DNA from: Acetobacter peroxydans
Lineage (GTDB): Bacteria > Pseudomonadota > Alphaproteobacteria > Acetobacterales > Acetobacteraceae
Reading direction: 5' to 3'
Assembly: GCF_006539345.1 (NCBI RefSeq)
Contig: NZ_BJMV01000008.1
Span: 62,001-126,000, forward strand
DNA length: 64,000 bases
A program made the translations under genes and the position numbers. Numbering within the stretch: the stretch's first letter is position 1; the number at the start of each line of letters is the position of its first letter. Positions 8,842 to 16,874 of the stretch are shown one piece after another. Below the pieces are notes generated by a model. It searched no databases. It saw nothing but the letters and a program-made list of their open reading frames with translations, and had not been told where the DNA came from.

Positions 8842-9199
8842 GCGGAACCATTGTAGAATTTGGGAGCGTATTTTCCAAAGTGGACTCATCGTCCGTCCAC
8901 CCCAGAAAAACATCGGTGCCCCCTCCTGTCAGAATCACACCTGTTTTGTCACCACACCGGATCAGGCTCAGCTTCCTGCGCTGATCAAGGGCCAGACTTT
9001 CCAGCACGGCCAGATGCCGGGTCTGCCGCCGGGCGGCAACATAGGGCAGCAGTCTTTTCAGCACTTTCTGGCTGAGCAGAATAAGCGCAATGACCAGAAC
9101 GAACGAGCCGCAATACACCAGCCACGGCATGATGAACGCACCCGCTCCCGCAGGAAGACCACCTGCTGGCGCCACACTGGTTGCCGCCGTTCCGGACAT
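8834..9199 (-). CDS. fliO: FliO-like flagellar biosynthesis protein
   Basis: A 121-residue protein with one membrane segment (about residues 24-42, LVYCGSFVLVIALILLSQ) and a basic cytoplasmic domain. That domain contains LAVLESLALDQRRKLSLIRCGDKTGVIL, the typical FliO pattern of a short beta-rich domain. FliO assists assembly of the FliP ring. Its place between fliN and fliP is the standard fliN-fliO-fliP order and strengthens an assignment that the weakly conserved sequence alone would make tentative. It overlaps fliP by 8 bp. Confidence 0.85.
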   Translation of the reverse strand: MSGTAATSVAPAGGLPAGAGAFIMPWLVYCGSFVLVIALILLSQKVLKRLLPYVAARRQTRHLAVLESLALDQRRKLSLIRCGDKTGVILTGGGTDVFLGWTDDESTLENTLPNSTMVPHD

Positions 9200-9209
9200 G
9201 GCGGCCCCT

Positions 9210-9578
9210 TTAGGTGGACGCGGGGGTCGATGACAGGATTTCCGTCATCGTAACGCCGATATAGTTATCATCCACCACCACGATTTCCCCGCGGGCAATC
9301 AAACGGTTGTTTGCATAGATATCGACGGCTTCACCCAACTTCTTGTCCAGCTCGACAACCGCGCCACGGCCAAGACGCAGCAACTGGCTGACCGGCATGG
9401 TCGCGGTGCCGATAACAGCCGTGATCTTGACCGGAATATCGTACACGGCCTCCATCTGGCTGCCGCCGCCCGCCGCCTTGGCAGTCGCGTCGTCCTGAAC
9501 AGATGTATTCGCAGGCTGTTCCGGCTCTGCCGAGGTTGCGAAATCTTCTAACCCGATAGGTTCGTTACCTGAACTCAT
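9210..9578 (-). CDS. fliN: FliN, flagellar motor switch protein
   Basis: FliN is a C-ring component that binds phosphorylated CheY and helps dock the export apparatus. The 122-residue protein has an acidic, low-complexity N-terminus (about 1-40) followed by a SpoA-type domain: YDIPVKITAVIGTATMPVSQLL, LGRGAVVELDKKLGEAVDIYANN and RGEIVVVDDNYIGVTMTEI. Length and domain order are normal. A GGAGAGG ribosome-binding site lies upstream of the ATG. The genes for FliM and the export ATPase FliI are not in this window. Confidence 0.96.
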   Translation of the reverse strand: MSSGNEPIGLEDFATSAEPEQPANTSVQDDATAKAAGGGSQMEAVYDIPVKITAVIGTATMPVSQLLRLGRGAVVELDKKLGEAVDIYANNRLIARGEIVVVDDNYIGVTMTEILSSTPAST

Positions 9579-9596
9579 GATCCTCTCCGCCTTGCC

Positions 9597-10352
9597 TTAT
9601 TCCGCCGGTTTGTTCAGCCTGATCCGCTGCTTCGCCAGAGCCGTAACAGCGGCCACAATCTTTTCCGTAACGGACTTGCGCCACTGCTGCGGATCAATAA
9701 CAATCGTGTTCACTGACGATGCGATGCTTATCGCACCTTCCGCCAGCTCTGGCACCATTTCAATCCGCACCGTGGCGCTATCCTTGAAAATCTCCTGCAG
9801 ACGCGCCCCGTCCACCGGCCCGCAGCGGACAGTCACTGCCCCCTCACATTCTTTCACAAAAGCCGCCGCGTCTGCCACCAGATCCCGCCTGACGCCATCA
9901 AGCACATCCGCGTGCAAGGCGGCCAACTGCGCCACGATATCCACCACCGTACCGACAAACGACTCCGCAGCCGTTTGCAGCGCCTCGTCACGGCGCGCGT
10001 CTTCCGCGCGGAATGCCGCCTCCAGGCTCGAAAAACTGCCTGTATAGGCAACCCGCAGCGCTTCTTCCTTCTCGGCCGCGCCTTTTTCAAACCCTTCCTG
10101 AAAAGCAGCCGTGCGTAGTTCCTCTAGCTGCTCTTGCGTCATGGACACCAGATCTGGGTCAGGCTCAGCCGTCTCTTCTGGTTCGGGCTGCTTGACGACG
10201 ACAGGTGCCTCACTCAGACTCGCGCCAAAATCCTCGAATTCGATCGGCCGCCCACGGCCCTGAGCAACATTCCCTCCGGGGACGACAAAATGCGCAACCT
10301 CGCCCGCCACCTGTTTTGAGACAGGTTGAAATGGAACAAATCCATCCGTCAC
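9597..10352 (-). CDS. fliH: FliH-like flagellar export ATPase regulator
   Basis: A 251-residue protein with an acidic, proline-rich N-terminal part and a long Glu/Ala-rich helical middle (about 75-140, including LRTAAFQEGFEKGAAEKEEAL). The C-terminal domain ends in DPQQWRKSVTEKIVAAVTALA. This is the architecture of FliH, which holds the export ATPase FliI at the C-ring. It starts with GTG, whose last bases overlap the fliG stop (GTGA). Sequence conservation in this family is low, so the name rests largely on position between fliG and fliN. Confidence 0.8.
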   Translation of the reverse strand: MTDGFVPFQPVSKQVAGEVAHFVVPGGNVAQGRGRPIEFEDFGASLSEAPVVVKQPEPEETAEPDPDLVSMTQEQLEELRTAAFQEGFEKGAAEKEEALRVAYTGSFSSLEAAFRAEDARRDEALQTAAESFVGTVVDIVAQLAALHADVLDGVRRDLVADAAAFVKECEGAVTVRCGPVDGARLQEIFKDSATVRIEMVPELAEGAISIASSVNTIVIDPQQWRKSVTEKIVAAVTALAKQRIRLNKPAE

Positions 10353-11392
10353 GGAATAATCTCGTCGTTGCCGCCATTTTCAGCCAGATCAATCTCGCCC
10401 GCATTGGCCATGTTTTTGATGGTCGCAACAATTTCAGACTGTGCTGTATCCACATCCTTCACGCGCACAGGCCCAAGAGCTGAAATTTCTTCCATCAGGA
10501 TGCTCCCTGCACGCTTGGACATGCACTGCAGGAACATGTTGCGAACCGTCTCGGAAGCGCCCTTCAGCGCCAGAGGCAGTTTTTCACGGTCGATCTCGCT
10601 CACAATGCGCATCAGGGCTTCATGCGGCAGACGCTTGATGTCTTCAAAGGTGAACATCAACGCCTTCACCTTTTCCGTATCCTCGTGGTTTCTCTTGTCC
10701 ATTGCTTCCATCAGACGGGTTTCCGTCTTGCGATCGAAGTTGTTGAACACTTCCGCCAGAAGCTCGTAACTGTCACGCTTGGCCGAGCGACCGAGCGAGG
10801 AAATGAACTCGGAACGCAGCGTAGATTCGACGCTGTCCAACACATCGCGCTGAACCGTTTCCATGTGCAGGATGCGCATCATCACATCCGTCGCATAATC
10901 CTCGGGCAGCAGGGAAAGAATGCGCGCGGCATGAGCGGGCTGCAGACGACTGAGAATAACGGCGGCTGTCTGCGGATATTCGCTGCGCAGGTAATTGGCC
11001 AGAACGGTCTCCTGCACATTGCCCAGCTTGTCCCACATGGTGCGTCCGGCCGGACCACGGATTTCGTCCATGATCTTGTCGACCTGTTCCGCCGGCAGGG
11101 CCCTGCGCAGGAAATCTTCCGTCGTTTCGTATGTGCCGACCAGCCCTTCAGGAGATTCGAAGTTCTTGGTGAACTCGTGACAGACCGCTTCAACCACTTC
11201 GGCCCGCACCACGCCCAGGCTCGACATGGCCACGGAAATATCGCGCAGTTCATCCTCATGCAGAAGCTTAAGCACCTTGGCCGCCTGCTCACGCCCGATC
11301 GCAAGCATGAGAATGGCCGCTTTCTGCTTGCCGCCTAGTGCATGAGCAGCGGAAAAGCCGCCGTCGAAAGTGGTCAGACCTGGCTCAGACAC
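10349..11392 (-). CDS. fliG: FliG, flagellar motor switch protein
   Basis: FliG transmits torque from the stator to the rotor. The 347-residue protein shows an N-terminal FliF-binding part (GKQKAAILMLAIGREQAAKVLK), the middle-domain YPQ motif within LRSEYPQTAAVILSRL, and the C-terminal charged torque helix region around ALMFTFEDIKRLPHEALMRI. The start is a GTG with AAAGGAG eight bases upstream; it lies 3 bp beyond the fliF stop. Length is normal for the family. Confidence 0.97.
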   Translation of the reverse strand: MSEPGLTTFDGGFSAAHALGGKQKAAILMLAIGREQAAKVLKLLHEDELRDISVAMSSLGVVRAEVVEAVCHEFTKNFESPEGLVGTYETTEDFLRRALPAEQVDKIMDEIRGPAGRTMWDKLGNVQETVLANYLRSEYPQTAAVILSRLQPAHAARILSLLPEDYATDVMMRILHMETVQRDVLDSVESTLRSEFISSLGRSAKRDSYELLAEVFNNFDRKTETRLMEAMDKRNHEDTEKVKALMFTFEDIKRLPHEALMRIVSEIDREKLPLALKGASETVRNMFLQCMSKRAGSILMEEISALGPVRVKDVDTAQSEIVATIKNMANAGEIDLAENGGNDEIIP

Positions 11393-11395
11393 GGA

Positions 11396-13042
11396 TCATG
11401 CTCCTTTCTTGGGATCAGGCATGGCCAGCCAGTTCCTGATAATAAAGACCGTCTCGCGCGGATTTTCATCGATACGGGCAGCAACTTTAGCAATAGACCC
11501 CATCCGCACCCGACCCGCGACCTGATCGAGCGTAACGGTTTCATCCTCGTCAATCTCGTCCTCACCATCCGCGCCACCACCAGCAATCCGCGCCTGATGC
11601 CCACCGGCACCGCCAGCAGCACCCGGCGCCCCAGCCGCCGCCGCTCCTGCCAGCAGCGGCAGACCAGCCACACCACCACGACGCAGCACCGGCCGCAGCG
11701 CGATAAAGATGGCCCCCAGAGCCAGCACGATGGGAATGACCCACTCGGCCACATAGATAAGTGTATCGCGATCAAACAGATTCAGCTTTTCAGACGCAAA
11801 TCCCACGCCGCCATCGGGCATAAACCGCATGGACACGACGTTAACCTCGTCTCCACGGGCCTTGTCGTAACCAATGGCGGTCTTGGCCAGCGTACTGATC
11901 CGTTCGATCTCGGCATCATCAAGCGGCTTCCAGACCTCCTTGCCACTCTTGTCTTTGCTGAAGGAGCCATCGACCATAACGGCCAGGCTGATGCGCGAAA
12001 CACGCGGGCGCGTCTGGCTGACAACCCGCACCCGCTTGCCGATTTCGTAGTTATCGGTTTCTTCTTCGCGATCGTCGCTGGAACCGCTCTTGTTGTTCTG
12101 GTTTGCGTTGGCGTTCGGCAGGTTGTTCGCCACCGAAGTATTCGGATTAGCTTCGGTATTGACGCTTTTGTCAGACGTGGTCTGCTGCGAACGCAGAACC
12201 TGCTGGTTGGGGTCGAAGCTTTCTTCCGTCTCACGAATTTCATCAGTGTTCATGGTAACGGCGGCACGAGCGCGCACATGACCGGCCCCCAGGGTCGGCA
12301 CCAGCATATCTTCCACCGCCTGCGACAGGCGCTGCTCTTCAGAGAAACGCAGCTTCTCGATCGTAGATTCCTGTCCGGCAGCACTGTCAGGATCACCCGG
12401 TTTGACCAGCACATCTCCGCGCGTATCGACGATAGAAATGTTCTGAGGTCTCAGTCCGGGAACCGCCGCCGCCACAAGATTCTGAATAGCCTGGATACCA
12501 TCGGGGGATATGCGCCCCCCGCGCCCGATATCGAGCACTACGCTGGCCTGAGACGGACTGGTCTGGGTTGAAAACAGGTCACGATGCGGCAGAACCAGAT
12601 GAACCCGAACATTCCGAACACCGTGCAACAACCGGATGGAACGCTCCAGTTCCCCTTCCATCGCACGCGTTTCATTGATGGTCTGCTCGAACTGGGTCGT
12701 GGTCAGCGTGCCGCTTTTGTCAAACAGTTCATAGCCCACGGCACCACCGCTGGGCAGTCCATCCTTGGCCAACAGAAGCCGCGCGCTGGCCACCTTGTCC
12801 TTGGGCACATAAATGCTTCCACCGTCAGAACTGGTTCTATTGGCGATATGAGCCTTGTTCAGATCTTCAACCATCTGAGCGGCTTCGTTCAGATCAAGAT
12901 CACCATAAAGCAGCGACATGGGCTGGGTGCTGCCGCGCAAGACGAAAAGCCCCAACATGCCGAGCAGGATGGTCCCCGCAACGCCGAGGGCAATCAATCG
13001 TGTGCGCCCAAGGTTTTTCAGGCTAGCCAATATATTCTGCAT
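11396..13042 (-). CDS. fliF: FliF, flagellar MS-ring protein
   Basis: FliF builds the membrane MS-ring on which the flagellum assembles. The 548-residue protein has an N-terminal membrane segment (about 15-37), and the YscJ/FliF periplasmic domain with LLYGDLDLNEAAQMVEDL and MEGELERSIRLL. A low-complexity Asn/Ser linker (about 285-315) follows, then a second membrane segment (about 425-450). The cytoplasmic tail binds FliG and contains ENPRETVFIIRNWL. Between the second membrane segment and the tail is a Gly/Ala-rich stretch. The next upstream gene on this strand ends about 250 bp away. Confidence 0.97.
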   Translation of the reverse strand: MQNILASLKNLGRTRLIALGVAGTILLGMLGLFVLRGSTQPMSLLYGDLDLNEAAQMVEDLNKAHIANRTSSDGGSIYVPKDKVASARLLLAKDGLPSGGAVGYELFDKSGTLTTTQFEQTINETRAMEGELERSIRLLHGVRNVRVHLVLPHRDLFSTQTSPSQASVVLDIGRGGRISPDGIQAIQNLVAAAVPGLRPQNISIVDTRGDVLVKPGDPDSAAGQESTIEKLRFSEEQRLSQAVEDMLVPTLGAGHVRARAAVTMNTDEIRETEESFDPNQQVLRSQQTTSDKSVNTEANPNTSVANNLPNANANQNNKSGSSDDREEETDNYEIGKRVRVVSQTRPRVSRISLAVMVDGSFSKDKSGKEVWKPLDDAEIERISTLAKTAIGYDKARGDEVNVVSMRFMPDGGVGFASEKLNLFDRDTLIYVAEWVIPIVLALGAIFIALRPVLRRGGVAGLPLLAGAAAAGAPGAAGGAGGHQARIAGGGADGEDEIDEDETVTLDQVAGRVRMGSIAKVAARIDENPRETVFIIRNWLAMPDPKKGA

Positions 13043-13296
13043 ATTCCGGGAACCGCTACCCTGTCACAGCGTTGAATGGAGAACGTGTCCACTTACTCGG
13101 CTGGTCAACCATCTGACACTTTTTCGCCCTGTTCTGGCACCAAGAGTGGAATGGAGCCTTGCGCCCTAGTCGTATCCGTACGCCAGCAATCAGGACGTTC
13201 CCAAGTGCATTCTGGCAGCAAAGTTCGCATGTTAAAGCCACTTACGTCGCACTGGATGGCGCCGAAAGCGCTGCGCGCGCAAAACAATGACCCGCA

Positions 13297-13629
13297 TCAG
13301 GGAATATAGGCATTGGTGGGCGGCACTTTCTTCACTGGCAGATTCAGCCTGTTGGCGTTCTGATCCTGCGTAAGACCCGTCGGCCCCTGAGAGACTTCCC
13401 GCGCAACGTTAGGCATCAGGTCAGGACGGCTCCAACAATCCACGCCATTCCAGCTTTGCGTGCAGTAGGGCTGCGGCACCGGCGGACGCTCAGGCGGTGC
13501 GCACCAGTCTTCCCCTTCCTGAATGTAGCCTGCATTGCATTCGCGCCCCGTCATGCGGTGGGCGAGAGTGTCCGCGGAGCACCCTGCAAGCAAAACCGTC
13601 ACACTCAACAACACTGCGCGCCTGACCAT
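13297..13629 (-). CDS. Small cysteine-rich lipoprotein in the flagellar operon, function unknown
   Basis: I do not recognise this 110-residue protein. The start at 13629 gives a compact lipoprotein signal (basic MVRR, hydrophobic core, LLAGC lipobox with C17) and a GAGGAG site 10 bases upstream. The mature part has four further cysteines (31, 43, 56, 65) around WCAPPERPPVPQPYC and a Trp-rich WNGVDCWSRP segment, then a polar tail ending AYIP. It lies between motE and fliF on the same strand with 25 bp to motE, so a role in the flagellar envelope parts is plausible. It does not resemble FlgH, the usual flagellar lipoprotein, in length or motifs. Confidence 0.7.
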   Translation of the reverse strand: MVRRAVLLSVTVLLAGCSADTLAHRMTGRECNAGYIQEGEDWCAPPERPPVPQPYCTQSWNGVDCWSRPDLMPNVAREVSQGPTGLTQDQNANRLNLPVKKVPPTNAYIP

Positions 13630-13654
13630 TGCCACCATTCTCCTCGCGCAGCCG

Positions 13655-14497
13655 TTATTGACGGGACAGGGCGAGCGCCCCGGTCCCATCCGCCTTCGAG
13701 GAAGCATTCCCTCGGCTCCACCATGCGGACGAACCGGCATCCGCCGTCTGCTCGGACTTGCTGTCCGCCCCAAATGACGTCCGCAGCGGACGGAAATTCC
13801 GCACCCCTGCCATGTACTGAGAAACCAGATTGACCCGCTCCGGCACCATATAACCCATCACCGCCGAAATCTTGCGGGGGCTCATTTTACTGGCCAGAGA
13901 AACGAGGACATGGATATCCATGATGTTGAAAATGGCTGCCGCCTCCTTGGGCGGCATTTCCTCGTAGATTTTAACCAGACGCTCGGTTTCGGCCGCCATG
14001 GTTTCTTTATGAGCCGCCTGCCGCTCTGCCAGAGCTGCCATGGAATTATCCAGATCGCGCATTTTTTCATCCAGAGCAGCCTTGGCCGCATCCAAAATCC
14101 GCCTCTGGTCTTCCAGGCCCTTCTGCTCACCGTCAATATCGGGACGTCGGGCCAGAATATCACGCGCCAGATCGGTCTCGGCGCGGTCAACTTCCTTATT
14201 GCCGTCACCGCCGCTGTTAATACCCGGCGCTACCGTGGCAACGCAGCTATTGCCACTCCCACAATCGTTGCTCTCTGCCACCTTCTGGACAGAATCGGAT
14301 GCTTTTTTAGGTATCGACGCATCCTGCGCGCCAGAAGGAAGAACCGATGTCCAGCCTTCGGCATCGTTCTTTGCCACCAGCAGGGCACCGGCCCCCGCAT
14401 TGCCTGCCATCTTGGGTTTGGTCGCGGCGGGTGGCGCGTCCGACGCAGCAGATTCGCCCGCTTCAGATGACCCATCATCCTTCAGATGACCCATCAT
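13655..14497 (-). pseudogene. motE: MotE-like flagellar protein, start region disrupted by a 19-bp duplication
   Basis: MotE is a periplasmic chaperone for the MotC stator protein in rhizobia. The open frame (280 codons) has a long Glu/Ala/Lys coiled coil (about 105-180) and the diagnostic C-terminal MgtE-N-like domain EEMPPKEAAAIFNIMD...KMSPRKISAVMGYM. It begins inside a tandem repeat, directly after an in-frame TGA, and has no export signal. A signal peptide (MLIPRLSF..., hydrophobic core, ALA-G cleavage site) lies just upstream in another frame from ATG 14603. Removing one 19-bp repeat copy would join the two into a 309-residue exported protein. As written, the full-length product is not exported. 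The assignment to MotE rests on the C-terminal domain and position. Confidence 0.75.
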
Positions 14498-14511
14498 CCT
14501 TCAGATGACCC
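14462..14511. repeat. 19-bp direct tandem repeat, 2.6 copies, at the start of motE
   Basis: The unit ttcagatgacccatcatcc occurs at 14462-14480 and again at 14481-14499, followed by its first 12 bases at 14500-14511. Nineteen is not a multiple of three, so gain or loss of one copy shifts the reading frame. With one full copy fewer, the upstream signal-peptide frame reads straight into the motE coiled coil. Confidence 0.97.
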
Positions 14512-14603
14512 GCAAGCGCGTGCATATTCATTGCCAGCAGAAGAGTCATCAGACTGGATGAAATATGAACGAGTTTGCCGAATGACAAACGAGGAATTAG
14601 CAT
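14498..14603 (-). other. Out-of-frame N-terminal segment of motE (signal peptide)
   Basis: Starting at ATG 14603 the frame reads MLIPRLSFGK, a hydrophobic stretch including SSLMTLLLAMNMHALAG, then HLKDDGSSEG. It ends at a TGA inside the repeat (14475-14477), 42 codons in all. The pattern basic N-region, hydrophobic core, ALA-G is that of a Sec signal peptide. It is the natural beginning of the adjacent motE frame but is separated from it by the duplication. Confidence 0.75.
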
Positions 14604-15291
14604 CGCGACCTAGCCCGTTACGGGTTTCTGTTTAAGAATTATACACCTACGTTCTGACACCATGCCAGCCCATAATCCGCTTTCCCGTAAGCGAGATGGA
14701 ACGCTTTAGCTTGGCAGCGCACCCAATTCACCTACCCCATCCACCAGTGTGACTGGCGAACGATTTTCACACATATCTCTATTGCGTGATGAGATGCAAC
14801 CGCCTCAGTGTCAAGCGCCAATCAAAATCGCGCTTATATTTATTATCAATGCAATATTTCAATAAATCACCGAGAATAAGAATACATAATATCACAACTT
14901 TGTTTTTATTTTCATACGTTCGTATGTTTATTTTAAAAATAACGCATTTACTTTAATGTGTCCCACTTAATATGAAATATTAACACTTTTCTGACATCTC
15001 CCGCTTACGCCAAAATTACATCAAGCGTGCGTGATCAGGGGAAGGGGCGAGGTCCACACTCTGCAATGACTGGAATTCCGACGGGCTTCCATCCGCAGGA
15101 ACAGAACGGAATATGTTTCCAAAATCCTTCCATTTTACAACATTTTCACTCTTAACCAATACCCTTTTTGGTCAACCCACGTCAGCACATAATCTAGTCA
15201 CAAATTTATTGTTACAGTTTTATGACATACGCACGCAATTTGCAGAGGCTGAACGCCTATGACTATACGGAAAAGCTGAAGAGCGACCGCA
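14604..15291. other. AT-rich intergenic region with a short inverted repeat
   Basis: About 690 bp without a convincing gene. The part at roughly 14820-15000 is strikingly AT-rich compared with the surrounding sequence, and an inverted repeat catacg-tt-cgtatg lies at 14913-14926. The region separates the divergently read motE (minus) and kinase-like gene (plus), so promoters for both should be here. A weak sigma-70-like pair TTGGTC (15168) and TAATCT (15190) with 16-bp spacing could serve the plus-strand gene. I see no strong flagellar promoter element for the minus-strand operon. Confidence 0.5.
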
Positions 15292-16047
15292 ATGCTGGAC
15301 AATGCTTTCTATACGCACACCAGCCAGACACCCTTCATTGCACTGATCGGGTGCGATGGCGCAGGCAAATCCACCCTGACACAGGAGTTGACCCGCCTGC
15401 TGGGAAGGGAATACCCAACATCCTTCTGTTATCTGGGACTGGGCTCAGGAGAGTTGGGCCGCCGAATCAGGCAATGGCCGTTAATCGGCCCGTATATTGA
15501 AAAAATACTCTCCGCCAAGGCGCGCAAAACCCGCACTCCAGGCGAGAAAATTCCCGGAATCGCCACGGCTCTGGTTGTTTTCTGCTTCTCGCTGCTTCGC
15601 TTTTACCGTTTTCAAAAAGCCATGCGGGCCCGCAATCATGGGACGCTCGTAGTAGCGGACCGGTACCCGCAGGCTGAAATTCCAGGCTGGTGCGACGGGC
15701 CGGGCCTGTCGGCAGCCAGCACCGATAACCGATTCATCCGCTGGCTGGCCCGCATCGAAAGACGGCTGTACGAGCACATGGCCACCGTGCATCCCACCGT
15801 CATTATCTTTCTGGATGTCGACATCAGGACAGCCCTAAGCCGCAAGCCGGATCATGATCCCGCTTTGCTGGCTACCAAGATAGAAAAAACCCGCAAGCTC
15901 CATTTTGACGGCGCCCCGGTCGAAAAGGTCGATGCCAGACAGGATTACAAGACCGTGCGCCGCAGCGTGCTGAACATTGTCAGTCGCTATCTCCACAGGC
16001 ACGCTCCCTTGCAGAAGCACCCCAAACAGGATCAGACCGAGCACTAG
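15292..16047 (+). CDS. Thymidylate kinase-like P-loop protein
   Basis: A 251-residue protein with a P-loop at residues 20-28 (GCDGAGKST) and a thymidylate-kinase-like DRY motif in VVADRYPQAE. Later it has VIIFLDVDIRTALSRKPDHD, resembling the region before the dTMP kinase lid. A basic, His-rich tail ends the protein. It is longer than housekeeping dTMP kinases (about 210 residues), has an extra hydrophobic stretch near 95-110, and lacks their usual neighbours. This class is often annotated as thymidylate kinase-like and can occur near surface-polysaccharide genes; none is seen here. Substrate unknown. Confidence 0.7.
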   Translation: MLDNAFYTHTSQTPFIALIGCDGAGKSTLTQELTRLLGREYPTSFCYLGLGSGELGRRIRQWPLIGPYIEKILSAKARKTRTPGEKIPGIATALVVFCFSLLRFYRFQKAMRARNHGTLVVADRYPQAEIPGWCDGPGLSAASTDNRFIRWLARIERRLYEHMATVHPTVIIFLDVDIRTALSRKPDHDPALLATKIEKTRKLHFDGAPVEKVDARQDYKTVRRSVLNIVSRYLHRHAPLQKHPKQDQTEH

Positions 16048-16094
16048 GCGCGACCAATCTCCACCTGGCAGCGCACCACGCCGGGCGGTTTGCG

Positions 16095-16601
16095 TTAAGC
16101 TACAAAGACGCGGGTAAAAAACAGGGTTATGGCAGAGACCGCAATGGCCACGCCATACGGCAACGGGCCACGCCGGGCGATCCGCCATTGCTCAGCCCGC
16201 ACCGCCCGCCGCCAGAAAGGCAAAGCCCCCTGCCTGCGGCCTGGAGCGCGCATCATACCGCCCAACAGCAGATAAATAACGGCCAGCACACCCCCGCTCA
16301 GGGGCACAAACACGGCAAAATCCAGCGTTTCATGCGCAGGCACTACCAGCATGGAGGCGGCCATGAGCTTGACATCTCCCCCGCCAAGCAAACCCAGCGA
16401 CCAGATGGCGGCACACACCACAAAGGTCAGGCCTGCGGCCATAAGAGCGACCGGCAGATCCCCCTGCACGGCCTGAAGCACCAACCCGGCCAACAGCAAC
16501 AGAATGGAAACACCATCCGGTATCGTTCTGGACGCCAGATCACACAGGGCCGCATAGACAAGCAGCGCACCCGCCGCCACTTCCAGAGCGATTACCAGCA
16601 T
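16095..16601 (-). CDS. cpaA: Prepilin peptidase, CpaA/TadV type
   Basis: An A24-family aspartic peptidase that removes the leader from Flp/Tad prepilins. The 168-residue protein is almost wholly membrane-embedded and has the two catalytic aspartate contexts: CDLASRTIPDG after the first helix and LGGGDVKLMAA in the middle. It lacks the N-terminal methylase part of PilD enzymes, as expected for CpaA/TadV. The ATG at 16601 is used here; a GTG at 16607 is better spaced from AGGGGA and is equally possible. The other Tad genes in this window (tadABC) lie 45 kb away. Confidence 0.88.
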   Translation of the reverse strand: MLVIALEVAAGALLVYAALCDLASRTIPDGVSILLLLAGLVLQAVQGDLPVALMAAGLTFVVCAAIWSLGLLGGGDVKLMAASMLVVPAHETLDFAVFVPLSGGVLAVIYLLLGGMMRAPGRRQGALPFWRRAVRAEQWRIARRGPLPYGVAIAVSAITLFFTRVFVA

Positions 16602-16710
16602 CTGCACCAGATTGCGTTCCCCTGATGAAATATGACAACGGTCAGGCGTATCAGCCAAGACGTGCCGAAGGCCCCCTTGTGCGGGAGACAAGAAATGACT
16701 TTTCTGGAAA

Positions 16711-16787
16711 TGGCGGACCCGAAAGGATTCGAACCTTCGACCTTTGCCTTCGGAGGGCAACGCTCTATCCAGCTGAGCTACGGGTCC
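16711..16787 (-). tRNA. tRNA-Arg (anticodon CCG)
   Basis: The minus strand folds as a complete 77-nt tRNA: acceptor stem GGACCCG pairing with CGGGTCC, D-arm AGCTCAGCTGGATAGAGC, anticodon stem TTGCC/GGCAA around the loop CTCCGAA, T-arm with GGTTCGAATCC, and an encoded CCA end. The anticodon CCG reads the arginine codon CGG. Confidence 0.97.
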
Positions 16788-16874
16788 ACGCGCATTTCCC
16801 TATCCCAAAGGCGGAGTGTTGCCAAGCCTCTATCTGCACAACTGCCTTCAACACCGCGCAACACGCACGGGAAA

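Noticed and set aside
11342..12571. A 409-codon open frame antisense to fliF
   Set aside because: Shadow of fliF; no coding-like content.
16602..16760. N-terminal extension of the prepilin peptidase reading MPSEGKGRRFESFR
   Set aside because: This is the translated end of tRNA-Arg, a well-known annotation artefact; the protein starts after it.
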